Source: Chloroflexi bacterium TSY (GTDB lineage Bacteria; Chloroflexota; Anaerolineae; Caldilineales; Caldilineaceae). Taken from it: a DNA stretch of 64,000 nt. Each line of letters begins with the position of its first letter. Positions within the stretch are counted from its first letter, which is position 1. Under the pieces are notes generated by a model that worked only from the letters and a program-made list of their open reading frames with translations, made no database searches and was not told where the DNA came from. This document shows, piece after piece, positions 42,485 through 51,221 of this stretch. The DNA is taken from NCBI GenBank assembly GCA_019217005.1, contig JAHBNG010000001.1, forward strand, positions 271,929-335,928, written 5' to 3'. The translations under genes and the position numbers were made by a program.

Positions 42485-42817
42485 TTAGCAGCGACCTTCT
42501 TGAGTGTACGTGGATTCGCAGTAGCATCCGGTGGTCGCGTCATACCTGCAAGTCTCTCGGGTTGTAGTTTTACACCCATCGACCTCCACTGTGACGGTGC
42601 CTCCGAGCGCCTCGCAGATTTCTTGGGGAGAGGGGGGCAAGAGGTCATCAATCCCAATAGTGCCGCTCAAGAACAAGTAATACCCAAGCCAAGGGAACCA
42701 GCCGTGCCAAGAGGGGACGATCTGCGACCAGTCGTCGCTGTAAGTTTGAAGGCTTCCCCTATAACTCCTCAATGATTGGTAGATGGATGCTTCCGCAGTA
42801 AATCCAGGCATATTCAT
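42485..42817 (-). CDS. Cys-rich small protein with N-terminal PGFTAEAS motif
   Basis: 110 residues. ATG 42817 follows AGGAGAAATTGAA. It opens MNMPGFTAEASIYQSLRSYR, a motif I recall from many unannotated small proteins. A hydrophobic aromatic middle (WFPWLGYYLFLSGTIG) and a Cys-rich end (seven Cys: ICEAL, DGCKT, ETCRYD, TGCYCES, EGRC) follow. It lies 21 bases after the PatG-domain gene. The motif resembles LPGFITDEE in the small protein two genes upstream. A processed peptide or a disulfide-rich exported protein are both possible. No homologue of known function comes to mind. Confidence 0.7.
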   Translation of the reverse strand: MNMPGFTAEASIYQSLRSYRGSLQTYSDDWSQIVPSWHGWFPWLGYYLFLSGTIGIDDLLPPSPQEICEALGGTVTVEVDGCKTTTRETCRYDATTGCYCESTYTQEGRC

Positions 42818-42838
42818 TTCAATTTCTCCTTTACTGAT

Positions 42839-43770
42839 TTAACGGTCATAGTACGGCGACATCTTCGTGACCAAGAACGGAAATTCCTCGGTTATGTCGC
42901 AGCGTACAAAGAACTTCTCGGTAAAATCCGTATTGCGGTTGGTATACGAGAAGATGACATCGACGATATTGCGCGTGCTACTCAAGGGTGAGGGCCGCAC
43001 TTCCGCCCCAGTCAGTGAAAAGTCCCGCCCAAATTCCTCGGCGGCCTTGGCATAGATGGCGGGATAGCGCATGGCGAGATAATTTAAGGCACGGTGCTCA
43101 TCGGTTGCGCCGGCGTTGTCCGTCAGTTGTATGATCCGGTCGAACAGTTCCTCGGCCGCTGGGCCAAATTGTTCGGGTGCGATCATATCCGGACAAGGGA
43201 TGGCCTTGATCAGCGCATCGCGGTCGAACGAGTAGAACTGGTCGAAGGAAACAATGGGAACCATCAACCCGTTGCATATCTGCGGCGAGGCAATTGGTCC
43301 GCGCATGCCGATGACGACATCAATGTCATTCGGGCTGGAGGCAGGTCGGATGGCTTCCACTAGCAGATCGATGTCCGTTGGGTCGCGTGGCAGCAGTAGG
43401 TAGGTTTCCATTCCTTGGATGCTCATCACCCAACACAGTTGGCGCACCAGATAGCGGTTCGCGCGCTGGGACACAATAGCGTAGAAGGTTTGTTGATCGG
43501 TCTTGCCGGCAGTGTCCGTCCGGCCGCCTGGGCAAATTCCTTCTCCGCAGCCACGTTCGGGAAACGCGCCTCAACCCGGCCGATGGCATAGACAGAAGAA
43601 GCCACCTCAGGGGCATTGGGGCTTGAACTGGCATTCCCGCCGCAGCCACAGGTTCCGCCGCCTGCCTGTGGCAAGATCGACGTACTCGTCCGGGCATCGG
43701 GATAAGGAGCCACGGTTTGCACCTCATTTCCTGTATCCGGTTGTTCCATCGTTTCAGTTGGTTCGTTCAT
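42839..43770 (-). CDS. PatG C-terminal-domain protein, one frameshift
   Basis: 310 residues after adding one base near 43518. ATG 43770 begins MNEPTETMEQPDTGNEVQTV. A small Gly/Cys patch (GGGTCGCGGN) precedes VYAIGRVEARFPNVAAEKEF. The rest is the domain found at the C-terminus of cyanobactin protease PatG: ANRYLVRQLCWVMSIQGMET, DIDVVIGMRGPIASPQICNG, NAGATDEHRALNYLAMRYPA, and the end VTKMSPYYDR. In PatG this domain sits beside a subtilisin domain; here the subtilisin is a separate gene two positions upstream. The domain's role is not known to me. In the present frame the N-terminal 85 residues and the PatG part are separated. Confidence 0.78.
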
Positions 43771-43841
43771 TTTCTTGCTCCTTGTAGTTATCAGTCTTAA
43801 CTGCGCTTAACAAACATAGAAATCCGAATTCAAGCGGCTCT

Positions 43842-44060
43842 TTACTTCTGTCGCCCCTTGTTGAAAACCATCCAGCGGTTGAGCAAAGCTGCCCGTTTTT
43901 CGCAGCCTCCGCAGGGTTTGACCCCAATATACGACATAGCGCGTTTGATGACGTCGCCAAGCCCAATCTCCTCGTCTGTAATAAATCCAGGCAAGCGCAC
44001 CTGCTTCGCCGACTGTTCAGACGGATCTGGGGAGTCGTTACCTGCATCTGACTTGGTCAT
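43842..44060 (-). CDS. Small CxxC protein with LPGFITDEE motif
   Basis: 72 residues. ATG 44060; the ribosome site TGGAGG overlaps the stop codon of the subtilisin gene 5 bases upstream, so the two are translated together. After an acidic start (MTKSDAGNDSPDPSEQSAK) comes RLPGFITDEEIGLGDVIKRA, then YIGVKPCGGCEKRAALLNRW with one CxxC. The CxxC could bind metal or act in redox chemistry. The PGF motif recurs at the start of the Cys-rich protein at 42817. The family is one I have seen beside subtilisin/PatG genes but know no function for. Confidence 0.72.
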   Translation of the reverse strand: MTKSDAGNDSPDPSEQSAKQVRLPGFITDEEIGLGDVIKRAMSYIGVKPCGGCEKRAALLNRWMVFNKGRQK

Positions 44061-44065
44061 GCGAT

Positions 44066-44941
44066 TTACCTCCACTCATTCACTGCCAACAGGGTTCGGT
44101 AGGCAGCCTCAACATTCAACAAAGGCGGCACAATGGCGGCGCGCCTCGTTGTCGATGGCTGGGAAAGGGCGAGTTTGATTTGTCCTGCCATCGCCGTAGG
44201 AAATCCTGACCACAACAGCGCAATCGCCCCGCTCACAAACGGTGCTGCCACGCTCGTGCCACCGAGCGTGAGGGGCTGTCCTTCCGTGCTCAAGCTAGTG
44301 ATGGCATCACCGGGGGCGCATAGACCCCGCCTGCCGATGGAACTGCCCAGATTCGATTCGTTCGTCGGTCTGCCAGTACCCTTGCAAGCTACGACCGGGA
44401 TGACCCACGGATGGCGCGTGATGGCGGAAGTGCCGAGGGTGCCTTGATTGCCTGCCGCCGCCACAATAATCACACCGCGCTTGAGGGCCTGGTTGAGCGC
44501 GGCCTCCAACGCTTGCTCCCCTTTGTTGGAAGGTTGCGCAAGGGCCAGGCTCAGGTTGATCACGCGTACACCGGCGTCGATACATTCGATGATGGCCGTA
44601 GCAAGCTCCTGGGGCGTCGCGCTGGGCATTGAGTCGATTCCGATGACCTTTTCATCAAAAACAGGTCGGATTAGGAGTGTACAGTTGGGACAGATGGCAG
44701 GGGCGGAAGAAGTCCGCCTTGCACATAAGATGCCAGCAACAAAGGTTCCATGCAGGCACGCCGTGCTAGCGGCCTGTGTACACAGGCCGCTGTCATTTCC
44801 GGGCATTGCACGGAGATGTTTGCCCGCCAGATCGGGGTGTCCGGTCACGACCGGTCCATCGATCAGCCCGATCTTTACGTCAGGGCTACCGCTGGTGCGA
44901 GCCATCAACGCTGTGAGTTTAACCAAGTCTAAAGGGTTCAT
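44066..44941 (-). CDS. S8 (subtilisin-type) peptidase, PatA/PatG-like
   Basis: 291 residues. ATG 44941 follows GAGGACAGTTTCTT. The catalytic triad is visible: Asp28 in KIGLIDGPV, His64 in CLHGTFVAGI and Ser230 in LGGTSVAAPFVSG. The oxyanion Asn lies in VAAAGNQGTLG. There is no signal peptide and only a short N-terminus, so the enzyme appears cytoplasmic and has no long pro-domain. Cyanobactin pathways use such proteases to cut precursor peptides. The neighbours (CxxC small protein, PatG-domain protein, Cys-rich small protein) suggest substrates inside the operon. Confidence 0.88.
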   Translation of the reverse strand: MNPLDLVKLTALMARTSGSPDVKIGLIDGPVVTGHPDLAGKHLRAMPGNDSGLCTQAASTACLHGTFVAGILCARRTSSAPAICPNCTLLIRPVFDEKVIGIDSMPSATPQELATAIIECIDAGVRVINLSLALAQPSNKGEQALEAALNQALKRGVIIVAAAGNQGTLGTSAITRHPWVIPVVACKGTGRPTNESNLGSSIGRRGLCAPGDAITSLSTEGQPLTLGGTSVAAPFVSGAIALLWSGFPTAMAGQIKLALSQPSTTRRAAIVPPLLNVEAAYRTLLAVNEWR

Positions 44942-45041
44942 AAGAAACTGTCCTCGTTAATTCCCTACTGCTGCACCAGACACGCCCGCGCCACCGCCAG
45001 TATGGCCATTGCCGGATTCGAGTGCGGCTATAGCGCTACCA

Positions 45042-45512
45042 TCAACACCGCGGTTGATCGAGTCCTTCCCAACACTCTGGAGGGCAAGTGGCCATTACTT
45101 CTTCAACTGCATTAGCGAACGCATCATTGGCCGCAGCAAGTTCTCTCTCTGCATCGCTTACCTGTGTTCTAAGATTATTTGCGAACAACGCAAAAAGCCC
45201 AACCAAGAGCAGAAGAAGCCCTGCCACACCAAGTAAGAAGGCTGCAGCAAATGGCCCAACAACAGGTATTGGGAAAACCGACCCCGCTGCAATTACCAAA
45301 GCCGAAATCACACCAAGAAGTACTGCTATGGCTGTATTCCAGCTGCTAAGCGACTTTCTAAGCTGGTCAAGTTTACTACAAATGCTTAAGATTTTGTTTC
45401 TAGCAGCCTGCAACCTCATGCGGGCTTGGACACATTCTGGAGAATTACACTCTGCCTCCTTTGAGATTTTTGTTTGCTCCTGTTCGGTCAATTCGGGACT
45501 CATTTTTTGCAT
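45042..45512 (-). CDS. Two-helix membrane protein with flanking coiled coils, head of the subtilisin/PatG operon
   Basis: 156 residues from ATG 45512 (MQKMSPELTEQEQTKISKEA). CNSPECVQARMRLQ leads into a coiled coil, then two membrane helices (AIAVLLGVISALVIAAG and FAAAFLLGVAGLLLLLVGLF) and a second coiled coil (DAERELAAANDAFANAVEEV). The end, ATCPPECWEGLDQPRC, is Cys-rich. This shape would place both coiled coils on the same side of the membrane. It could anchor the protease or export a product. The next gene starts about 100 bases on. Confidence 0.65.
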   Translation of the reverse strand: MQKMSPELTEQEQTKISKEAECNSPECVQARMRLQAARNKILSICSKLDQLRKSLSSWNTAIAVLLGVISALVIAAGSVFPIPVVGPFAAAFLLGVAGLLLLLVGLFALFANNLRTQVSDAERELAAANDAFANAVEEVMATCPPECWEGLDQPRC

Positions 45513-45549
45513 GATATTTTTCCTTTCAGGATCACATTCTTGCTCTCGC

Positions 45550-45651
45550 TTAGTCCAATGCAGCCGCCACAGCATTGTGACACAACTCCATCGCGATGGA
45601 ATCCCCTCCTGGTGTGAAATTCATCACCATAAGGTGGTAAATTGAGCTCAA
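45550..45651 (-). CDS. Small conserved ORF with core MNFTPxGDSIA, copy B
   Basis: 33 residues if read from TTG 45651 (LSSIYHLMVMNFTPGGDSIA, then MELCHNAVAAALD). It matches copy A at 33068-33196 codon for codon, with synonymous changes. It lies between the hairpin at 45667-45697 and the membrane-protein gene. The start codon is uncertain, as the upstream frame stays open into the hairpin. A leader peptide of the subtilisin/PatG operon is one reading. Confidence 0.5.
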   Translation of the reverse strand: MSSIYHLMVMNFTPGGDSIAMELCHNAVAAALD

Positions 45652-45666
45652 CTGCTTAGCAAAAAC

Positions 45667-45697
45667 AAAAAGGAGAGACGAATCGTCTCTCCTTTTT
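45667..45697. terminator. 15-bp hairpin with T tracts on both strands
   Basis: AAAAAGGAGAGACGA and its complement around one base. The minus-strand LuxR tail ends 20 bases upstream (45718) and the small ORF starts just downstream, so it may attenuate transcription into the operon. Confidence 0.72.
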
Positions 45698-45717
45698 GAC
45701 ACTTATTCGTAATCTAT

Positions 45718-45840
45718 CTACAGCAAACCAAGTTCTTGCGCCTTTCGAATAGCATGAACACGTTTACTGCCCGTTTGCCCAACACGAATGCGAAGTTTAC
45801 TGTAAATTGACTTCAGTTTAATCATATACTCTGCACGGGT
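45718..45840 (-). pseudogene. LuxR-type HTH C-terminal fragment
   Basis: The frame ends TRAEYMIKLKSIYSKLRIRV, then GSKRVHAIRKAQELGLL, the second half of a LuxR HTH. The open frame continues upstream to 46017, but residues there do not look like the HTH first half. A stretch at 45868-45898 (AAATGTCCAGTTTTAACCCG) resembles one at 21498-21530, hinting that another repeat replaced the 5' part. Confidence 0.6.
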
Positions 45841-46281
45841 TAGAAATGAACATTCTTGGTCAGGCCAAATGTCCAGTTTTAACCCGTTCGCAGTATACAA
45901 GCCAGATGACAGAGATGAAGTCAATAGCTTGTACTCCCTTTGACGTTTATAGATTTGATGCGGCTGAACTAGCGAGCGATGAATATCTAGATACACCCCC
46001 TTCTCTCTCCTGCCCATTGTCGCCTACAGCCATATCAACTCCGATGAAAGCCTCACCTCTAAAGTCGCCACTGACAATCTCAACACCAACGAACTAAGGA
46101 TACTATAGATTTGGGCCTGCGGCGGCACTCAACAATCAATTGCATATCGACAAAAAGTTGTCGATGTTGATCCGTTAAGGGCCTAAGTTAACCTTTTTTC
46201 GCACGTAATATAGATATGTTTGTGTCTATGTTACTATAGGTTTTCTTAGCATATATGCGCTTACGTTAAGGGCCTTTTTGT

Positions 46282-46383
46282 ATGAAACACTTTCGTAAAG
46301 AGAACCGATACATAGATGAGGGAAAGCCTCTGTTTGTGGCGCTTGATAAGAAAGGGTATATTACAGAAACGCAGATTGACTGA
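46282..46383 (+). CDS. Short upstream ORF before the NACHT gene
   Basis: 33 residues (MKHFRKENRYIDEGKPLFVA, ending TETQID), 32 bases before the GTG of the NACHT gene. The direct repeat GTTAAGGGCCT occurs at about 46166 and 46266. It may be a leader peptide or a leftover of a longer gene; no ribosome site stands out. Confidence 0.3.
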   Translation: MKHFRKENRYIDEGKPLFVALDKKGYITETQID

Positions 46384-48327
46384 ATCGGAATCCTTCGCAG
46401 GAGTATAAAGCAATTGTGTCAACCTATGACCAGAAAAACCAAGAGGTGGAAAATCAGACCAACATTGCTGGAAATGCAACAGGGGTCGACGTTGGTGATG
46501 TAGAAGGTGGCATCAACCGTGCAGCCATTATAGGACGGGATGCAATTCGTAGCATTTTGGTCACAGGAGACCATAACAAAGTCTTTGTTGGTGACTATCA
46601 GCGCCTGCAAGATGCCTACATTAAGCCGTGGGAAGTCTTTGACCGAACGAGTCGACTCCCCTTTACCGGCCGTGAATGGTTGCTGGAGGAGGTGGATTCA
46701 TTTCTCAACAAACATGACCGAGGATATTTCATCCTGGAGGCCAACGCAGGTTTGGGCAAGACAGCTTTTTTAGCCTGGCTGGTCAAAGAACGGGGCTATT
46801 TCCACCATTTTTGCGAGTTAAGTCCTGGGACAGAAGGAATCAGTGATGGCTTGAAAAATCTGGCTGCGCAGTTAGCATTAGCCTATGAATTAAGGCCCGA
46901 AGGCGTTCTCCCCGATGCTGCTTCTCGCCCTGATTACCTCTACGACCTCCTCAAAAATGCTGCTGAAAAGCGAGATACGGGTGAAAAAATCGTGGTGGTG
47001 GTGGATGCCCTGGACGAGGCAGGTGCATTAGGCAATCAAAACGTGCTGGGGTTACCCACCGGTCTCCCTGAAGGCGTCTGCTTTATTGTCTCACAACGGC
47101 CAGCCACAGCACCGCTGACAGTTAAAGACTCAGCCACCTTTCGTGAGTATTTCCGATTTTCAGCTGAAGATGATGAAAATCAGGCAGATATGCGTCGCTT
47201 TCTGGAATATGCATCAAGGCGACCGACAGTTGTCCGTTTACTTCAAGAAAGTGAACAACAGTACACCTCAGAACAGTTCATCACGACGCTGATGGAGAAG
47301 TGTGGCGGTGTCTGGATTTATCTCTATTTCGTGATACAGGAAATCGTACAGGGAGAGCGTTCACCGCTCGACCTGGCTGCCCTGCCCGAAGGCATGACGC
47401 AGTATTATGCGCACTACTGGCAACGCTGGCGTCACACAGACGAGCAAGAGTGGGATGAAGTATATCTCCCCTTATTGACTACACTGGCAGCATCACAAGA
47501 AGCTTTGTCCTGTCAACGACTCGTTGAGTGGTCTGGAGCCAAAATAGCAGAACGGAATCTGCGCCGGCTGCTTGAAAGAGAATGGCGTCCCTTCTTAGCA
47601 ATCGCTAAGCAAGGGAAACATAGCCGCTATCGCTTTTATCACGCTACCCTGCAAGAATTCTTCGATGGTCAGCTTGCACAGGAGAACCTTTCCCTGGACG
47701 AAATAGAGCTAGCCGAGGAGTTATCTGAGGAGACACAGAGACGCCACAACCATTTAGTAGAGCGTTATCTACAAGCTTGGGGGGGGGTTTGGAGTCACAC
47801 CTTCAGGGATTGCTAGATGCACAACTGCGAAATTTAGATGACAGATATGGCCTTCGCCACCTAGCGTATCATCTCGAAGCATCTGGTCGTATTCGTGACC
47901 TACATCGCTTGTTGCGGGTGGAGTGGAGACTTCCGCAGAAAGCTGTTGCTACGTCAGAAAAGGAAAGTGAAAACAGACCAACAAAAGAGCAGGACAGAGT
48001 TGGTCAAGACGAAGGTTATCAGAATGCTTGGTACACAGTTAGAGAAGAGGTTAATCAGATAGGTGAGTATCTAGCTGATATTTCTCTTGCCCGGCAACTG
48101 GCTGAAAAGCGTATTTTTGACAGGAGAGACACTGGCTCTTCAGAGATAGCTGGTGTCAGAGGAAAAGAATGGCTGAACACCTGTATCGGTTTTCAGTGTC
48201 GCTATGCCTTAATTCAAGCTTCACTCAACATGCATGCAGATAATATCAGGTCTGGTCTTTTGGTTGAATTAATAATGCAGGAAATCTGGCTCGCTGGGCA
48301 AGGTTTATCATATGCAAGACAAATAAC

Positions 48328-48482
48328 GGGGTGGTTCATTTTAGCTGGATAGATAGGTTTACACTTTTAGAAACAGAAAGAACGTTTATATTCTCTGATT
48401 TCGCCGGTTCTCAGAGAGAAAACGGTCTCATATAGATTTTTGTCTATATATCAAAAGTGTAAACCTAATTTTGAACCACCCC
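48328..48482 (+). mobile_element. 155-bp miniature element M1, copy b
   Basis: GGGGTGGTTCATTTTAGCTG ... TTTTGAACCACCCC, target duplication CAAATAAC at 48320-48327 and 48483-48490. Confidence 0.92.
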
Positions 48483-48558
48483 CAAATAACAGCTTTAAAT
48501 CAACAAGTTAAGATACTAGTCGCCTTAGTCCCCTTTCTGCCTAAAGAGGAACACCATA

Positions 48559-49560
48559 AAGTCTTGCAAGAAGCGCTCGCAGCAGCTCGCTCCATCAAGG
48601 GGGATTCCTCCCGGGCTAGAGCCCTGGCCAACCTCACTCCTCACCTGGCTGAACTAGGGCAGCCTGACCAAGCACTCGCCGTGGCTCGCTCTATTAAAGA
48701 TAGCTCCTCCCGGGCTAGAGCCCTGGCCAACCTCGCTCCTCGCCTGGCTGAACTAGGAAAACCTGAAGAAGCGCTGGCGCTGGCTCGTTCCATCAAGGAT
48801 AGCTCCTCCCGGGCTAGAGCCCTGATCAACCTCGCTCCTCACCTGGCTGAACTAGGAAAACCTGAAGAAGCGCTGGCGCTGGCTCGCTCCATCGAGGATA
48901 GCAGATACAGAGCTAGAGCCCTGACCAACCTCGCTCCTCATCTCTCTCCAGAACTACTGCAAGAAGCGCTGGCGCTGGCTCGCTCCATGGAGGATAGCTC
49001 CTCCCAGGCTAGAGTCCTGGCCACCCTCGCTCCTCGCCTGGCTGAACTAGGAAAACCTGAAGAAGCGCTGGCGCTGGTTCGCTCCATTAGAGATAGCTTC
49101 TCCCGAGCTAGCGCGCTGGCCACCCTCGCTCCTCATCTCTCTCCAGAACTGCTACAAGAAGCGCTCGCAGTGGCTCGCTCTATCGAGTCTCGCTACTACC
49201 GAGCAGAGGCCCTGGCTAATCTCGCTTCCCATCTCTCTTCAGGAGAACAACAGACAGTGTTGCAAGAAGCGCTGGTGCTGGCTCGCTCCATTAGAGATAG
49301 CTTCTCCCGAGCTAGCGCGCTGGCCACCCTCACTCCTCATCTCTCTCCAGAACTGCTGCAAGAAGCGCTGGCGCTGGCTTACTCCATTGAGGATAGCTAC
49401 CATCGAGCTAGCGCGCTGGCCACCCTCGCTCCTCATCTCTCTCCAGAACTGCTACAAGAAGCGCTGGTGTTGGCTCGCTCCATCGAGTCTAGCAGATGCA
49501 GAGCAGAGACCCTAGCCAACCTTGCTCCTCACCTGGCTGAACTTCCTCAAGCTGACCTCT
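48559..49560 (+). repeat. Coding tandem repeats of the NACHT gene
   Basis: About ten DNA-level repeats of roughly 84-105 bp with shared blocks GCGCTGGCGCTGGCTCGCTC and AACCTCGCTCCTCACCTGGC. Two versions alternate (LAELGKPEE and LSPELLQE linkers). High identity between units suggests recent expansion or gene conversion. Confidence 0.85.
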
Positions 49561-51221
49561 ATACTCTCTGGTGCGAAACATTAAATGTTCTTTCCCTTCG
49601 TACCAGAACTGATTTGTTACCTGACCTAGCAGCACTCTCGCCCGTGATTGCTTGCTTAGGTGGGCCATCTGCCACTACAGAGACCGCTCAAGCAATTCAA
49701 GACACTGGTCGCTGGTGGCCATAGATATGTCTCAAGTTAATTAGGATAATCTTGGTACAAAACGTACTAACTTAAGGAACCTTTTTATAGTAATGGCATC
49801 GTTGGCCATAACTCTTGCGATGTTTTTTTCGTCTTGGTTGATTGTAGAGATTTGAATCCGCTTTTTCGTATATGGAGTCTGACCTATAATGAACAGCAGT
49901 ATCTTCTGCCAGTTTGACACACGCTGTCAGTAGCGAGTCCAAATGCAGTGTCCCGATGAACGAATCAAATCCACTTATCAGTCTGCGCACGATTCTTGCT
50001 GATTTGTACCCAACAGAAAATGATACACGACGTGTCGTTGCAGATGCAGGACTGAACGCAAGAAACATTGAGTTTAGCTCCCATGCCACTAACAACTGGC
50101 ACGCAATCTTGGTCGAAGCGCAAAATTCAAGCCAGATTGATGCCCTCATGGATGTAGCGCTGCGTGAGTATCCGAAGAAGCAAGGACTCAAACAGGCGTA
50201 TGATGAATATCGGACGCATCCAGGTCTGCTTCACGAACTGGCTGACGATGCCTATGTGACTCAACCTGTGCAGAAACCACCCCTCTATGTCAATGTGCCT
50301 TCGATGCCGAACCACTTTGTAGGACGGGATGAACTGTTGGAGGAAATGGTGAGCCTGCTCCTGTCAGGAAACCATTTGGCCTTATCAGCGGAAGGGTTGC
50401 CAGGGGTAGGAAAAACGACTTTAGCAGTGGCTCTAGCTCATCATCAAGATGTTTTGGACTACTTCAAAGATGGAGTGTTGTGGGGTAGTCTAGGGAAACA
50501 ACCGGATGTGATGAGTCAATTAACACATTGGGCCAATGCGTTAGAGATAGATGTATCTGAACTGAGAAATGTGACGGAACGAGCACTGACTATTAAAAAT
50601 GCTATCGGTCAACGCTCTCTGCTACTGGTAATAGATGATGCTTGGGATTTGGATGCTGCGAAACTATTGCGCTGCGGGGGACCAAATTGTTGCCATATTC
50701 TCACTACCCGTAACCAGTCAATCGCACGAGACTTTTCTGGAAAGAACCAAATAGAGACTGTCCCCGTGCTAGACGATGAAACGGCCTATCAGCTCCTAGC
50801 AGAATTGGCAGAAGAAGCCTGTGCTGCTGCCCCAGATGTTGCTCGGAAACTCGTTAAGTCAATTGGAGGATTACCCCTAACGTTAGAGTTGTTAGGCGGC
50901 TATTTGGCTACGGCTCAACATAGTCGATATCCTGAGCTAGCCAAGGTCTCTCTATCGCAAATGCTCAGTCCCCAAAAGCGACTGCAACTGGCCACACAAA
51001 GATTAGGTACTACAAATAAACCCGAAGTCAGTCTTCAAGAGACAATAATGCTGAGTTTAGAAGACGAAAGTCTACCGAAAGAAACAGTCGCTACCTTTTA
51101 TGCACTTGGGGCTTTTGCACCGAAACCGGTTTCCTTTGACATGTCGGCAGCGGAAGCAGTTGCTGAAACAAACCTTGTTACACTAGCGATTTTAGCGAAC
51201 CGCAACCTACTGGATGATTCA

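Larger units (their letters stand above)
46416..49724 (+). pseudogene. NACHT ATPase with C-terminal 32-35-residue repeats, frameshifted and element-split
   Basis: GTG 46416 (AGGAG about 13 bases upstream) opens a Gly/Asn-rich stretch (NIAGNATGVDVGDVEGGINR), then FTGREWLLEEVDSFL. P-loop ANAGLGKT is at 109-116 and Walker B IVVVVDALDEA at 192-202. At residue ~455 a run of nine G (47779-47787) throws the frame; with seven or ten G it continues as GGLESHLQGLLDAQLRNLDD. The 155-bp element at 48328-48482 then interrupts; removing it with one CAAATAAC copy joins QITALNQQVKILVALV. The last ~370 residues are near-identical repeats (ALARSIKDSSSRARALANLA, then HLAELGKPEE or HLSPELLQE). The whole is 1047-1048 residues. 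NACHT proteins with repeat sensors serve in anti-phage defence or signalling; neither role is shown here. Confidence 0.82.

Noticed and set aside
45868..45898. Sequence shared with 21498-21530 (AAATGTCCAGTTTT...ACCCGT)
   Set aside because: Only about 30 bases match and no ends or duplications are visible; possibly a worn repeat, not reported as an element.
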